Shown here: positions 1-9,928 of the stretch, in pieces
Position numbering within the stretch: the first letter of the stretch is position 1
Layout of the letters: every line of letters begins with the position of its first letter
Origin: Prunus persica
Taxonomy: Eukaryota > Streptophyta > Magnoliopsida > Rosales > Rosaceae
Reading direction: 5' to 3'
Assembly (NCBI RefSeq): GCF_000346465.2
Contig: NC_034010.1
Location: forward strand, 2,220,356-2,284,355
Length of the DNA: 64,000 nt
Program-made: the position numbers and the translations under genes
The notes under the pieces: model-generated
Seen by the model: the letters and a program-made list of their open reading frames with translations, nothing else
The model's database searches: none
What the model was told of the DNA's origin: nothing

Positions 1-1262
1 TTCCCACAATCATGAATATATAAAGTTCGAAGATTTGTGAGGTGGCATAGGCCCTCCGGTAAGGATTTCAGATTTTGGCAAAAACTGATGCTAATATATT
101 CAAGACAATAATTAGTGTTGTCGTGGGAGAACCCATCGGATGTTATTAACTGCAGCTCTCCACAATCGGATATGTCAAGGCATTTAAGCGCCCTGGGAAA
201 CAACTGGGCTCTCAATGATAACGACGTTAGAGATTCACATCCCCCTATTTCCAAGTGCTCAAGAGAAATATGAGAAGAAGAGGAAGACGAAGAACTATCC
301 TCCTCTTTCTCTACTAATGATTTCAAACTTTTACACCTCCTTATCTCTATTCTTCTTAGATTTGGGGGAATCTGGTATTTTGCGAAATACAGCAACAAAT
401 CACACATCCGAATGCTTATGACTTCAAGGGAAGGAGGCAGACCAACATCTGGAAAAGAAACCAGACTTGAGCATCCAACTATTTCAAGGTCTTGAAGAGC
501 CGTTAGGTGATGCAACCCTTCTGGTACCTTCGAAAGACTTGCACACTTGTTTAATTCTAGATATTTAAGCTTGCAAGTCAATATTTGCAATTGCAGCAAC
601 TCCTCTGCTTCTTTTCCCAGCTTTTCAAGGAGGGAAGAGTTTCCTTCAATAACCAAACGATGAAGAGAAATCAAGTGTTGCAATACTCTATCCTCATTCT
701 TCAGTGAAGATGTCAGCTCCTCACATCCGCCAATCCTCAATTTTGCAACCTTCCTTAATCCTTTGGTGAACTCCCCTGTTTGGAACCTCAGCTCTGAAAT
801 ATTTGAAAGTTCCAAGGAATTTAATAACTCAAACTCAACGCCACTTGTCTTCACCACCGCTTTGCAACTGTCGATTTTTAATGCACCAATTTGTTTATAG
901 TTGGAAATTGAAATCACCAATTCCTCGCATTTAATAATTTCAAGTGTTGCTAATGAATCAAGGTTCTCGGGCAACTTACCCTCCAATTGAGGGCAATTTG
1001 TGATAGAAAGCAACTTCAAGCAAGGGAAAACCTGATCTTGTGCGAAAGGAAGCCATTTCTTCCAGTTGTGCATATCTGAAAACTTAAGATCCTCTAGTAC
1101 TGGAAAAGGCAAGCTACTCTCTCCATAAAACTCAGGACCAACATTTTCCACTGCAGTCATTCCTCTAATATAAAGCATTTTGAGTGAAGCCAATTGTCCA
1201 AGTGGTGGCAAGATTTTGCACTTCTCACAGTTGTTTAACCTTACATCAACCATAGTAGAGAA
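1..1262 (-). pseudogene. LRR tail of the CNL receptor, out of frame, cut by window edge
   Basis: On the minus strand, one frame stays open from about 1262 to position 1. It reads as leucine-rich repeats close to those of the plus-strand copy at 57.1-58.2 kb, for example NCPQLEGKLPENLDSLATL and the stretch LPEGLCHLTNL near the left edge. It belongs to the same receptor as 1241-3589 but is one frame off after the 25-bp deletion. The C-terminal LRRs and stop lie outside the window. Unlike the plus copy, this part has no frameshift of its own in the visible stretch. Confidence 0.85.
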
Positions 1263-3589
1263 TAAACGAGCTCCTCATAACCCCTAATTCTGAGAATTTT
1301 GAGCATTCTATGAGGTTCTAATCTGTCAAGCACACCTAATTGTGTTTCTTGTGTGTCACTCGACCATTCTAGCACCAATTCATCAAGTCTGTCCTTGCAT
1401 TTTAAGTTGGCCCTCCGTGCATCCTCAGCATCAATCACATTCTCTAATCTTGAGAGGCGCAATGTCCCTCGGAGATGGAATAGGGACCCTATCTCTCTTA
1501 TACCCGATTGATCACTACCTTTACCCACCACAAAATTAGACAAAGCTCGTAGATTCGTCAACCGACCTAGTTGCGGAGGCATTGCTTTCAGTGAACCTAC
1601 ATCTGAGTTATTGAGATGACGCAGATTCACTAGATTCCCTAAGTTTCTAGGTAGTGCCTTCAAATAATGACAACCTTCCAATAACAATGTCTGTAAGTTG
1701 TAAAGAGAGGTAGTTGATTTAGGCAAACTTGTTATCTGTGTGTGAGAGAGATCAAGATACCGCAGATACTTCAATTTACCAATATTGATGAGATAGAGGG
1801 TTGTTACATTATCGCCATTGAGAGAAAGCACCCGCAAGTATTGCAATTTTGGCAACAAAACAAAAGGATCCGTACGACTTAGACAATGGCAAGGATAACC
1901 ATGAGAAAGAGGCAGGAAGGTCCGCAAATGTTTCACTTCAGAAAATGCCTCAAATCTTTTAACCACATCATAGTCATAGTCACCACAAATGTAGGACGCA
2001 TGGCGGGCCTTTGGAAAACATCCAAGTTGTACATGATCGCTATTCTGCTTATCCTCCCATCTAAAACAAATATCTCCTGCTGCCCACTGTGCCAAACCAA
2101 CAATGAGGTCATGCATTACATATTTTGAATTGTTTTTGCTTGATTTCTGAAATAATGACCTCGATAAGAGCTCCTGAAAATAGTCAGTTCCTAAATCTTC
2201 CATTTGCTTATTATGTTCTGGTTGTGGTTGAATCAAACCCTCTGCCATCCACAGAAGGATCAATTGCTGCTCACTAAATTGATAGTCATTTGGAAGTATC
2301 GAACAATAGGCAAAGCATCTTTTCAAATGTGAAGGAAGATAGTGATAGCTTAATCTTAATACCGGAAGTATGTCACACTCATTTGATAGACTCCATAATT
2401 TGTTGTTCAATATTTCCTCCCATTCATTCATCTCTTTACGAAGTAAAAGGCCGCCAAGAGTCCTAGCAGCCAAAGGCAATCCACTGCATCTTGCAACAAT
2501 TTTCTCCTTGAGTGACTCGAAATTTGGTGGTATATCTCTGTTAACATTCCTGAATGCATGCTGCTCAAATACTTCAAAACAAACGTCATTTGACATAGGC
2601 TCCAAATTATGAACTAGAGTGCCAGCTCCCATCATTTTCGAAACTTCTGCGTCACGCGTTGTCACAATTATCTTGCTTCCTGCTGCTCCATCGCGAAATG
2701 GGGACTGCAGTTTCATCCATAGACCATAGCTACATGTGCCCCAAACATCATCCAAAACAATAAAAAACTTCTTCCCAGCTAATTCCTTATGCAGATACTG
2801 TTGAACCTGATTGAAATCTTCTGTAGGACAGTGCCGGGATGTGACTGATTCGAAAATTTTCTTTGTCACTCTTTCTAGGTTGAAGTCATCAGACACGCAT
2901 ACCCAAGCAGCCGGTTCAAATTGCTGGGTTGCATCAATTTCATTGAACACTTGTGCAGCAAGTGTTGTCTTTCCGACTCCAGCCATACCAACAATGGCAA
3001 CTACATCGAAATTGACGGCACCACGCTCTTGTTTCGACAGAAATTCCACGACCTGCCTTTTGTCTTCGTCCCTTCCAATCACAGGTCCATCTGGTTGACT
3101 GGAACTGGGAGGTAAATTTTGACGTGCCTTAGTGGACGACGTCATCCCAGTAATGATATTCAAACTAAGCTGGTCCTTTCGGTGAGATATCTCTTGTAAA
3201 CGCTCAGTAATCTTCTGTATTTCTGAGTTCATTTTGTAGTTGAAAACACCATTAGGAACTGAGTTCCAGACCCTTCTTGCGGTGCCGGCATAATGTCCTA
3301 GCTCTATCTCCCGTTTGAGCATTTTAGTAGCATATTTGTCCAATACGTCTTCCACGTCATAAGCTAAGTACCTGAGATCATCCAGCCAAAGCTTCAGCGG
3401 CTTGCTCTCGGTAATTAGTTGCCTCTCCTCCGCGTCATTCAGAATAGCTCCAATTGCAGACAAGGTGGCAGTCCATTTCTGCAGCTTTTGGTCGACGCCC
3501 TTTATGAGTCCAAAGTACTTGAACACCTCACGATGCGCCAACTTGTCAACCAGCACTTGAAGCAATGCCACAAGATAAGCCTCCCCCAT
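1241..3589 (-). CDS. CNL immune receptor (RPP13-like), CC-NB-ARC part, frame broken at LRR
   Basis: This encodes an intracellular CC-NB-ARC-LRR resistance receptor, which acts as a nucleotide-dependent switch in effector-triggered immunity. I start it at the Met at 3589 (MGEAYLVALLQ), because the paralogue at 54760 starts at the matching place; an in-frame Met at 3700 adds a leader with no counterpart. Visible in the 782 residues: Rx-type coiled coil (1-150), P-loop GMAGVGKTT (about 201), kinase-2 FIVLDDVW (about 275), RNBS-B GSKIIVTTR (304), GLPL (369), RNBS-D FAYCSILP (about 425), MHDL (492) and LRRs from about 560. The frame ends at 1241 because of a 25-bp deletion relative to the paralogue near 1281; the LRR tail continues in another frame. 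It is either a pseudogene or a receptor with a truncated LRR. Confidence 0.9.
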   Translation of the reverse strand: MGEAYLVALLQVLVDKLAHREVFKYFGLIKGVDQKLQKWTATLSAIGAILNDAEERQLITESKPLKLWLDDLRYLAYDVEDVLDKYATKMLKREIELGHYAGTARRVWNSVPNGVFNYKMNSEIQKITERLQEISHRKDQLSLNIITGMTSSTKARQNLPPSSSQPDGPVIGRDEDKRQVVEFLSKQERGAVNFDVVAIVGMAGVGKTTLAAQVFNEIDATQQFEPAAWVCVSDDFNLERVTKKIFESVTSRHCPTEDFNQVQQYLHKELAGKKFFIVLDDVWGTCSYGLWMKLQSPFRDGAAGSKIIVTTRDAEVSKMMGAGTLVHNLEPMSNDVCFEVFEQHAFRNVNRDIPPNFESLKEKIVARCSGLPLAARTLGGLLLRKEMNEWEEILNNKLWSLSNECDILPVLRLSYHYLPSHLKRCFAYCSILPNDYQFSEQQLILLWMAEGLIQPQPEHNKQMEDLGTDYFQELLSRSLFQKSSKNNSKYVMHDLIVGLAQWAAGDICFRWEDKQNSDHVQLGCFPKARHASYICGDYDYDVVKRFEAFSEVKHLRTFLPLSHGYPCHCLSRTDPFVLLPKLQYLRVLSLNGDNVTTLYLINIGKLKYLRYLDLSHTQITSLPKSTTSLYNLQTLLLEGCHYLKALPRNLGNLVNLRHLNNSDVGSLKAMPPQLGRLTNLRALSNFVVGKGSDQSGIREIGSLFHLRGTLRLSRLENVIDAEDARRANLKCKDRLDELVLEWSSDTQETQLGVLDRLEPHRMLKILRIRGYEELVYSLLWLM

Positions 3590-4555
3590 TGTTTCTTGAA
3601 TTAGCAGGGAGACGAAGCACTGAAAGAGTTCTGAACAGAAACAAGCAATCAAAGAAAACGTAAGGAGATGTCCACGTCTCTGATTTATATTCATGCACAT
3701 ACGTTTGGAAAAATCACAGAAATACTAGGTGCTCCTTTTTCATTTTATTTATTTATTTTGGCCAGAACAATTCAGGTTCTCATTTTTTCTTTTCCTTTTG
3801 TTAGAAAGATGGTTTCAATTCCTAAAATAAAATGAAAAATATAAAGGGTAATTCAATTTACATAGGAAGAGAATTGATCAACATGCTGATTCATGTATCT
3901 AAGCAAACCCAAATAAAACAACTTTGCCAGTGTGGCTTGGGGCTTTATATTGCCACCGTCGATGACAGGGAGCCTTTTTTATTTAATAAAAATCATAAAT
4001 CGGTTTGGAAAAAAAGAATAAAAATCTCTGTTGTCGTGAAAACAGGAATTCTGAGCAGATAAAATAAAATACAAGAAACAAAAAACGAAAGGCACCAAAC
4101 AGAATAAATCAGAAGTACCTGCCGTTTAAGTATATATCAGCAGCAGATTTCTTCACGAATTACCAAATACCGAAGGTGTCGCAATGCACAAGAAGGAAAA
4201 TTCAAAGGCAATACACAGTAACACAAGTTTAGAACCAAAGGGATCAAGAGAGCCAGAACCAAGACATAATATATATGAAAGGGGATGGATGAAACTTATG
4301 GGTTTGAGAATTTTGAGTATGAGATGTTACGATGGAAAAGACTCTGAAACAAAGTCTGCGCTACAAAACAAAAGAAGAAGATAAAGTTCGTCATCTGATG
4401 CCACAACAAAGTTAGAGAAATTTCTGTGTTTGATTATTTGCATTCTGGATCACTACCATAACGATTCACACAGTCGTGCTTTCCATTGTTTAATTATATA
4501 GTCATAAAGGCTATGACATTAATGTCCACCCTTAATTTACTTATAAGAAAATTTT
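3590..4555 (-). repeat. CNL 5' flank, inverted copy of 53.4-54.7 kb and 61.6-62.1 kb
   Basis: This non-coding stretch upstream of the minus-strand receptor matches, in inverted orientation, the 5' flank of the plus-strand receptor. Examples are the segment around 3965-4025 (against 53750-53815 and 62090-62130) and 4070-4240 (against 53440-53600 and 61770-61910). A conserved CAG|GTAC donor-like site in the copies may belong to a 5'-UTR intron. Positions 4310-4555 also match 60650-60870. No coding frame is supported here. Confidence 0.75.
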
Positions 4556-5030
4556 GTTATATTTTGCTATCTTGGTTCAACACATTAATCCTATAATGTG
4601 TCACATATGTGTCTAAGTCTATATGGTCAAATCCCTTTTGAATTTCTAAGTCATATGGGACCTTTAATTAAAGTTTCATAACTTTAATTGAATAATTAAA
4701 TTAATCTAATCAATTTAATGATTCTAGTGACTTGACTAATTCAATCACTCACTCGTCTAACGAGTGTTGGTCCCGGTCATTCTTGGTTGACCGTGTCAAG
4801 TATCGGGTCAACCGTTTTACCTTTGACATTTGACATTTGACTTTCACATTGACTTTGATCAAGTCACAAAATCATTCATTCTCTTCATAATTTCCAAATC
4901 GATTCCTTTTCAATGTGCGATCTTATAGGTTATAATTAGCGATGCTGTGGGAATGAATGATCCACTCTGAATCAAGTGGGTATGAATGTAATTAGCACAC
5001 TACATAGAAAAGTAGAAGTTGATAATTGAG
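4556..5030. other. Insertion in the receptor 5' flank, probable LTR fragment
   Basis: The flanking sequences on both sides (before about 4555 and after about 5031) match the duplicated receptor flanks near 61.27-61.76 kb, but this block does not occur there, so it looks like an insertion about 1 kb upstream of the receptor start. Its composition (AT-rich half, then a GTCAA/TTGAC-rich stretch) resembles plant copia-type LTR sequence. I could not find clear ends or a target duplication. Confidence 0.45.
4787..4853. promoter_or_regulatory. Cluster of seven W-box cores (TTGAC/GTCAA)
   Basis: Seven W-box cores lie in 67 bp, about 1.2 kb upstream of the minus-strand receptor start: TTGAC at 4787, 4823, 4830, 4837 and 4849, and GTCAA at 4795 and 4807. 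Four of them extend to TTGACC or TTGACT. WRKY factors bind this core and often regulate defence genes. Whether this cluster drives the receptor is inference. Confidence 0.5.
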
Positions 5031-6688
5031 TTTTGAATCAATAGTGTGTCTAGTCTATTCTAATGGCCCAGCCCCAGCTCATGCTGCCTCCTTCTGTCTG
5101 ATTATGTTTGATCCTGACATGGTTTTTTTTTAAACTCACTCACACACACTTGCTTTTGTCCAGCCACATATTTGCGTTCTCCCTTACTCTCATCTCATGG
5201 AAGTTCAAACGGGCCCTAAGAGCACTGTGCATGAATTTCCTCATAATTAATATCGTTTTAGTCCACCAAGTCTCCTCCAAAGTAAAGTACGTATGGATAA
5301 CACAAATAAGTAAAAGCAAGAAATATTAGTAGCCGTTTGGTGGTGTCAATATGACTGATTACAATTTCTGGGAAAAAAACAACCATTTGTAGCCTTTCTG
5401 GGTATGGAGAAGCTTTTCATCATATATAGTCTCCAACAACAGTTATTTATGTGAAGCATCACATACCACCATTATTACAAATATGGATGCAAGATGTCCA
5501 GCAAAATAAGGACCTTGCATAAAACATCACCTATTTTATGGTTTAAAGTAGAACGGTTGTAGTAGAAGTAGAACTAAGATAAATACATTTCTCTTACCTT
5601 ATGTTTGGATAGAGGAAAATAACTTGAGATTTAGCTCAAAGTCGGGAATTGAAGAGTAGAAATTGATATTTCCTTCATCCAAACGGAGGGTTATGGAACT
5701 TACTCATTTCAACCTTGATTGTGAGTGGGTTTGAATAGAAAGGAAATGATATGTAGGAAGCCTTAGTTCTAGAATATTCTTACAACTTAGCAAACAATAA
5801 AATAATAAAAATTATAGTTAAAATCATATCAAGAAAATAATATCCTACTTATTTTTAAAAAAATATAAATTAATATAAATCTGGCAAATAATCCTCTGTG
5901 CTTCAAACTTAATCAAGCAACCCAAAAATCTCAATGATATATCACTCAAATAGAATTTAGGGTTATGAATAATTAAGTATATTTCTATTCTTCTTATAAG
6001 TATTTATAGTGATACAAATACAAGCCTATCTAGGAAGTAATTACAATAAGTAAAAAGAAAATAAATAATCCCGGTCAAACCGGTATTCCTATAATTACAA
6101 ATCAATTATAATAAAAGTAATTGTTTATAATTCCTATATGTGAAATTCTTCCCACTATAATTGCTCCAGATCTCCTCCTACATCACAAAGAATTTGGAAA
6201 GACATTGAAGTCAAGCGAACAAAAGAAAGAAAAATATGGCTAAAAGTTTTCTGAGCAGAGAGATGACAAAATATTACACGGCAAACCAAGTGAGAAATGA
6301 AGTACTTTCTTTTACTAAACTTCGATCGCATGTTTGCAAGTGCCTATTAAGGAAGAGCCTTTTTAAGTCTTCCCATTTCCTGAATTTAAAATATATCATA
6401 AAGGGAAATAAAGATGGATTTACCATGTACACAATAAATCGTTGTCGTTTAGCTTGGGGGATTCTCTCTTGAAGCAACTGTAGATGAAAAAGAGACCCAC
6501 CTGGGAAACATACATTGTTGTAAAATCCAACTAAATTGAAGAAAACAAGAATATCTGAAAAAATAATAAGATATTTATGATGAATTTGGAGATTTAGAAG
6601 CAATATTTTACGAGCATTGATGGTCCTTTTTCAACCCGGTAGAGAGCCATAGGAAGTTGCCTACATTTTAAAAAAAAAGAAAAAAAAA
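5031..6688. repeat. Outer receptor flank, partly duplicated at 60.3-61.5 kb
   Basis: Positions 5031-5330 match 53165-53350 and 61270-61560 in inverted orientation. Positions about 6560-6665 match 60390-60480, also inverted, as does the flank beyond the 6689-15038 insertion. The middle (5340-6200) is AT-rich and shows no gene; 5600-5690 holds a short inverted pair around the words TTTGGAT and ATCCAAA that could be a small MITE. Open frames here are short and have no recognisable protein. Confidence 0.55.
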
Positions 6689-6910
6689 AGTGCTGCTAAA
6701 CAAACCTTAAAATTAATTGAGTACACTTTATTACCAATCTATTTATTGAATTACTAATTTACCCTCATATAAAATGACCAAAAAAGATATATTAAATTGT
6801 TGAAAAAAATATAATTTTAATAAGTACCCCTACTCACCATATTCAACCATAATTAAATATAGAGAAGTTTTAGTATTGTTTGGCACCCACGGCGAACAAT
6901 GCAGCGAGCA

Positions 6911-7814
6911 TTCAGTTTTCCTGTTACCATTTTCCCTGTGCCACCCTGTTTCTTCCTTATTTTTGTGACACCTGTCCTCTCTCACTTACCATTAACCTAA
7001 CTCTGTTAAGTCTTCATCTTCTCTACAACCCAGCGGAAACCTCCTTTGCACCCACCATCCCAAGCCTCCCTTTATCTCTCTTAAAATTGCCAAACCAGAT
7101 CAAGATTGTTGAATTAAGCCACCTAATCTCCACTTCGAGTGCATTATCAACCGTGACCCTTGCTTTCCCTTCCTCACCAAATCAAAATTTTCTCTCCAAA
7201 CGACCACATCCTCTCCGCCTCAACGATACTGGAAAATCTTGAAAGGTCTCTTTTTTAGGTCTTTCAGTTCTTCAAATTTTCAGCCTTGGAGCCTTTGGAT
7301 GTTTGCCAGAGTCGTTTCCTCCCAAAAACAAACAATTGATTCTCCTCAAATCATCTTCACCATAACAGACAGAGAAAGAAGAGGAGGGAGGGGAGGGGAG
7401 GGGGGGGGGGGGGCGCGGGCGCGGGGGGCCCCGGGTTGGGTGGAGAACGTGGGAAGGTTGTGGTGACCAGCTGTTTGAGTTGGGTGGGTGATTTGTCGTT
7501 GGCTGCTGGGCTCATCTTCACCATAACAGATAGAGAGAGAAGAGGAGGGAGGGGAGGGGGGGGGGCGGCGCGGGCGCGGGGGGCCCCGGGTTGGGTGGAG
7601 AACGTGGGAAGGTTGTGGTGACCAGCTGTTTGAGTTGGGTGGGTGATTTGTCGTTGGCTGCTGGGCTGCTGGGTTTTTGCTTTTGTAGTTTCAATGTTTT
7701 TTAATTCAATGATAAGTTAACAGAGTTAGTTTAATGGTAAGTGAGAGAGGACAGGTGTCACAAAAATAAGGAAGAAACAGGGTGGCACAGGAAAATGGTA
7801 ATAGGAAAACTGAA
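6911..7814. mobile_element. Non-autonomous DNA element with about 98-bp terminal inverted repeats
   Basis: Positions 6911-7009 and 7717-7814 are inverted copies with about 97% identity, both starting TTCAGTTTTCCT. The inner sequence has no transposase. The long near-perfect terminal repeats fit a Mutator-like or foldback-like non-autonomous element, but I could not find a matching target duplication. The 120-residue open frame at 6880-7242 looks non-coding. The high similarity of the ends implies a fairly recent insertion. Confidence 0.75.
7351..7666. repeat. 161-bp tandem duplication with G-runs
   Basis: A unit of 161 bp starting TCATCTTCACCATAACAGA occurs at 7351-7511 and again at 7512-7666. 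Each copy has a purine block of consecutive G-runs (about 7381-7413 and 7544-7566) followed by a GC-rich stretch. The G-blocks match the pattern of G-quadruplex motifs. Their length is uncertain in any assembly. Confidence 0.85.
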
Positions 7815-8082
7815 CTCATTGGCATAGGTGCAAAGAGGGGTCATTAATTTTAATAAAAGCATTAATGTGGAGCATTCCAATCGCCCCAGAGTGAAGCTGA
7901 AGGGCCCTTGCAGCCTGACAGTAAGAATAAGCATAATTAATAAACACTTTTGTATTAATTATGTAGGCAATAGTAAGAAGGCTGAGGCATTGGTTGGGCA
8001 ACGGTTCAAATTTTTGTCTCCAATAGATAAATGGTGAGCATTTTTCCAATGAAAGAGATGAGTTTTCAACATTGTTGTAGCC
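7815..8082. other. Non-coding stretch between the two inner elements
   Basis: I see no gene here. It ends with the left copy of the LINE target duplication (8068-8082). Confidence 0.5.
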
Positions 8083-8605
8083 GAGACGCACTAGAGAGGA
8101 AAATAAGGCAAAGAAACTAGGGCATGGTTAGGACCAAAAAATTTGGGGATCTGGAAAGAAAGAAAAAGAAAAAGACGTAGAAAGGAGAAGAGGAATAGTC
8201 TGAAGCTACGATTGGAGGACTCACACTCAGAAAGGAAACAATCATGTCTCTTATTTGAATTATTTGATAAAAATGATTAATCATTACTCTTGCATGCTTA
8301 AGCTAATGGTAGCCTAATTTATTGGTCAGGATTATATGGAGAACATCAAGAGCCAGTGTTTTGAGCTTACCCAGCGGAGATTTGAGGCATGCACTGCTGC
8401 CAGGTGGAGGTCTCAAGAATTGGGGGAAGTTCCTTCTTCTTCACTTATAATCCCTTACATGCATTGGTGGTTTTTTCTTTGGGTTAATCATTATTACCTA
8501 CGTACATTCCCTATTTATACTGTTGTTTGGAAGAGTTTGCTTATCTGCTTTCAAGTCTCTCATTGCTTCTACAATCTCTGCTTTAAGTTGTGTTCTTGTG
8601 TCACT

Positions 8606-9928
8606 ATGAATCCCCAACTGACTGTCAGCTCTTCTCACACTAGGTCTCGTAGTACCAGTCCTCGATCCCCTTTTAACCTTAGGAGAACTCCTCCCCGTAA
8701 GCCTTCCATAATTCACAAAGGTCTTTTTACCTTCACCATGGAAAATAACGAAACTAGGGTATCCACCACTGCTCTAGCTTTTAGTGTGCATAGTCATTTT
8801 GAAGCTCTCTGTTTTGTTGGGAAAGTCTTTGGCGTCCCTGTTCCTGGGAGGGCCATTAGGAATAGGTTGAAAAGCTACTTGAAAGACCTGCAAAAAGAAG
8901 TCTCTGTTGACCACATTGGTAGAGACTGGTATAAGATTGAGTTTGGTGCTGAGGAGGATCTTTAGTTTGGGCTTAAGCATAGACCCTGGTTTGTCCAAGG
9001 TCAAATTTTTGCGTTACAAAGGTGGAGACCTGACTTCTCTCCATTTCATGCTTCTATTGATTCTATTGTTTGTTGGGCGAGAATTCCTTTCTCGCCGTTA
9101 CATTATAAAGATCCTGAAGTTTTAAGTGATTTGGTCTCCATCCTTGGGACCCCTATTTGCATTGACCAAGCTTCCATGATGGGAAAACAAAGTATGTTTG
9201 TTCGTGTCTGGCTGATTTAACTATGCCCTTAAAGATGTGTCTTATTCTGGGAGATGACCCAAAAGAAACTCGTATATACATCAGTTATGAGGTCCTGTTT
9301 GCAATCTGTTTTTATTGTAGCAAAAAAAAAAAGTCCGGGTTATGTGTGCCTTGTCAAGACTTCCAACAAAAATTGCCTCTAAGTGGAGAAGCTGAGCAAT
9401 GAACCTAGTTTCTTTCCAAGGGACTTGGTGTTGGATGAGGAAGATAGGAGGGATCTGCAAGACGATGTGATCTTTGTTTTTCCTCAACCCATTATAGTAG
9501 AAGACATTCATAAGAATGAGAATGATGAGGAAGTAGAGGAAGGTAACATGCAGAATACTGAGGAAAGAAAGGTGGGTTGGACTGTGGTGTCTAGTCAAAA
9601 AGGAAAAGGCAAAGGAGCCATAAGGGATGACAGATCCTTTAAGGAAGTGGCGAAAGGTATTAGAATTGCTGATGAGAACTCTGTTCCATTCCCCAAAGTC
9701 CACTTTAAAGGCGAGGGGCCTAGTGGGGTAGATAAAGGAAAGTTGGTGATTTCGGAGCCGAGCCTTTCTCTGGAGGAGCATAGCTCTTCCAATTGTAAGG
9801 CTTTTAAGAGCCCTAAAAAGAGAGCTAGAGAGCTCTTTGAAGAAGTTTCGGAGGAGTCAAAGCCAAGTGTCAAAATTCTCGGTGTTTTTCGCCCAGCTGA
9901 CCGTGAAGATTACACTCCCAATCCATGA
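8606..9928 (+). pseudogene. LINE ORF1 remnant (DUF4283-like RNA-binding protein)
   Basis: From MNPQLTVSSS at 8606 the translation follows the plant L1 ORF1 pattern. First comes an S/R/P-rich leader, then a DUF4283-like region broken by a stop at 8963-8965 and resuming in another frame with WFVQGQIFALQRW. A degraded zinc-knuckle area lies near 9290-9350. The C-terminal acidic and lysine-rich part (9383-9928) is still open. The family binds its own RNA for retrotransposition. The stop overlaps the ORF2 start as ATGA. This copy is non-functional. Confidence 0.8.

Noticed and set aside
3590..3700. Upstream start of the minus-strand receptor at 3700
   Set aside because: The extra residues have no counterpart in the paralogue; MGEAYL at 3589 aligns with its start.
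6880..7242. 120-codon open frame
   Set aside because: It overlaps the terminal inverted repeat of a DNA element and has no recognisable protein pattern.
7386..7440. Telomere-like or promoter CpG island from the G-rich block
   Set aside because: No TTTAGGG units; it is a simple purine tract that is tandemly duplicated within a transposon.
8336..8605. N-terminal extension of LINE ORF1
   Set aside because: The stretch before MNPQLT is hydrophobic and unlike ORF1 leaders; the usual S/R/P-rich start is at 8606.
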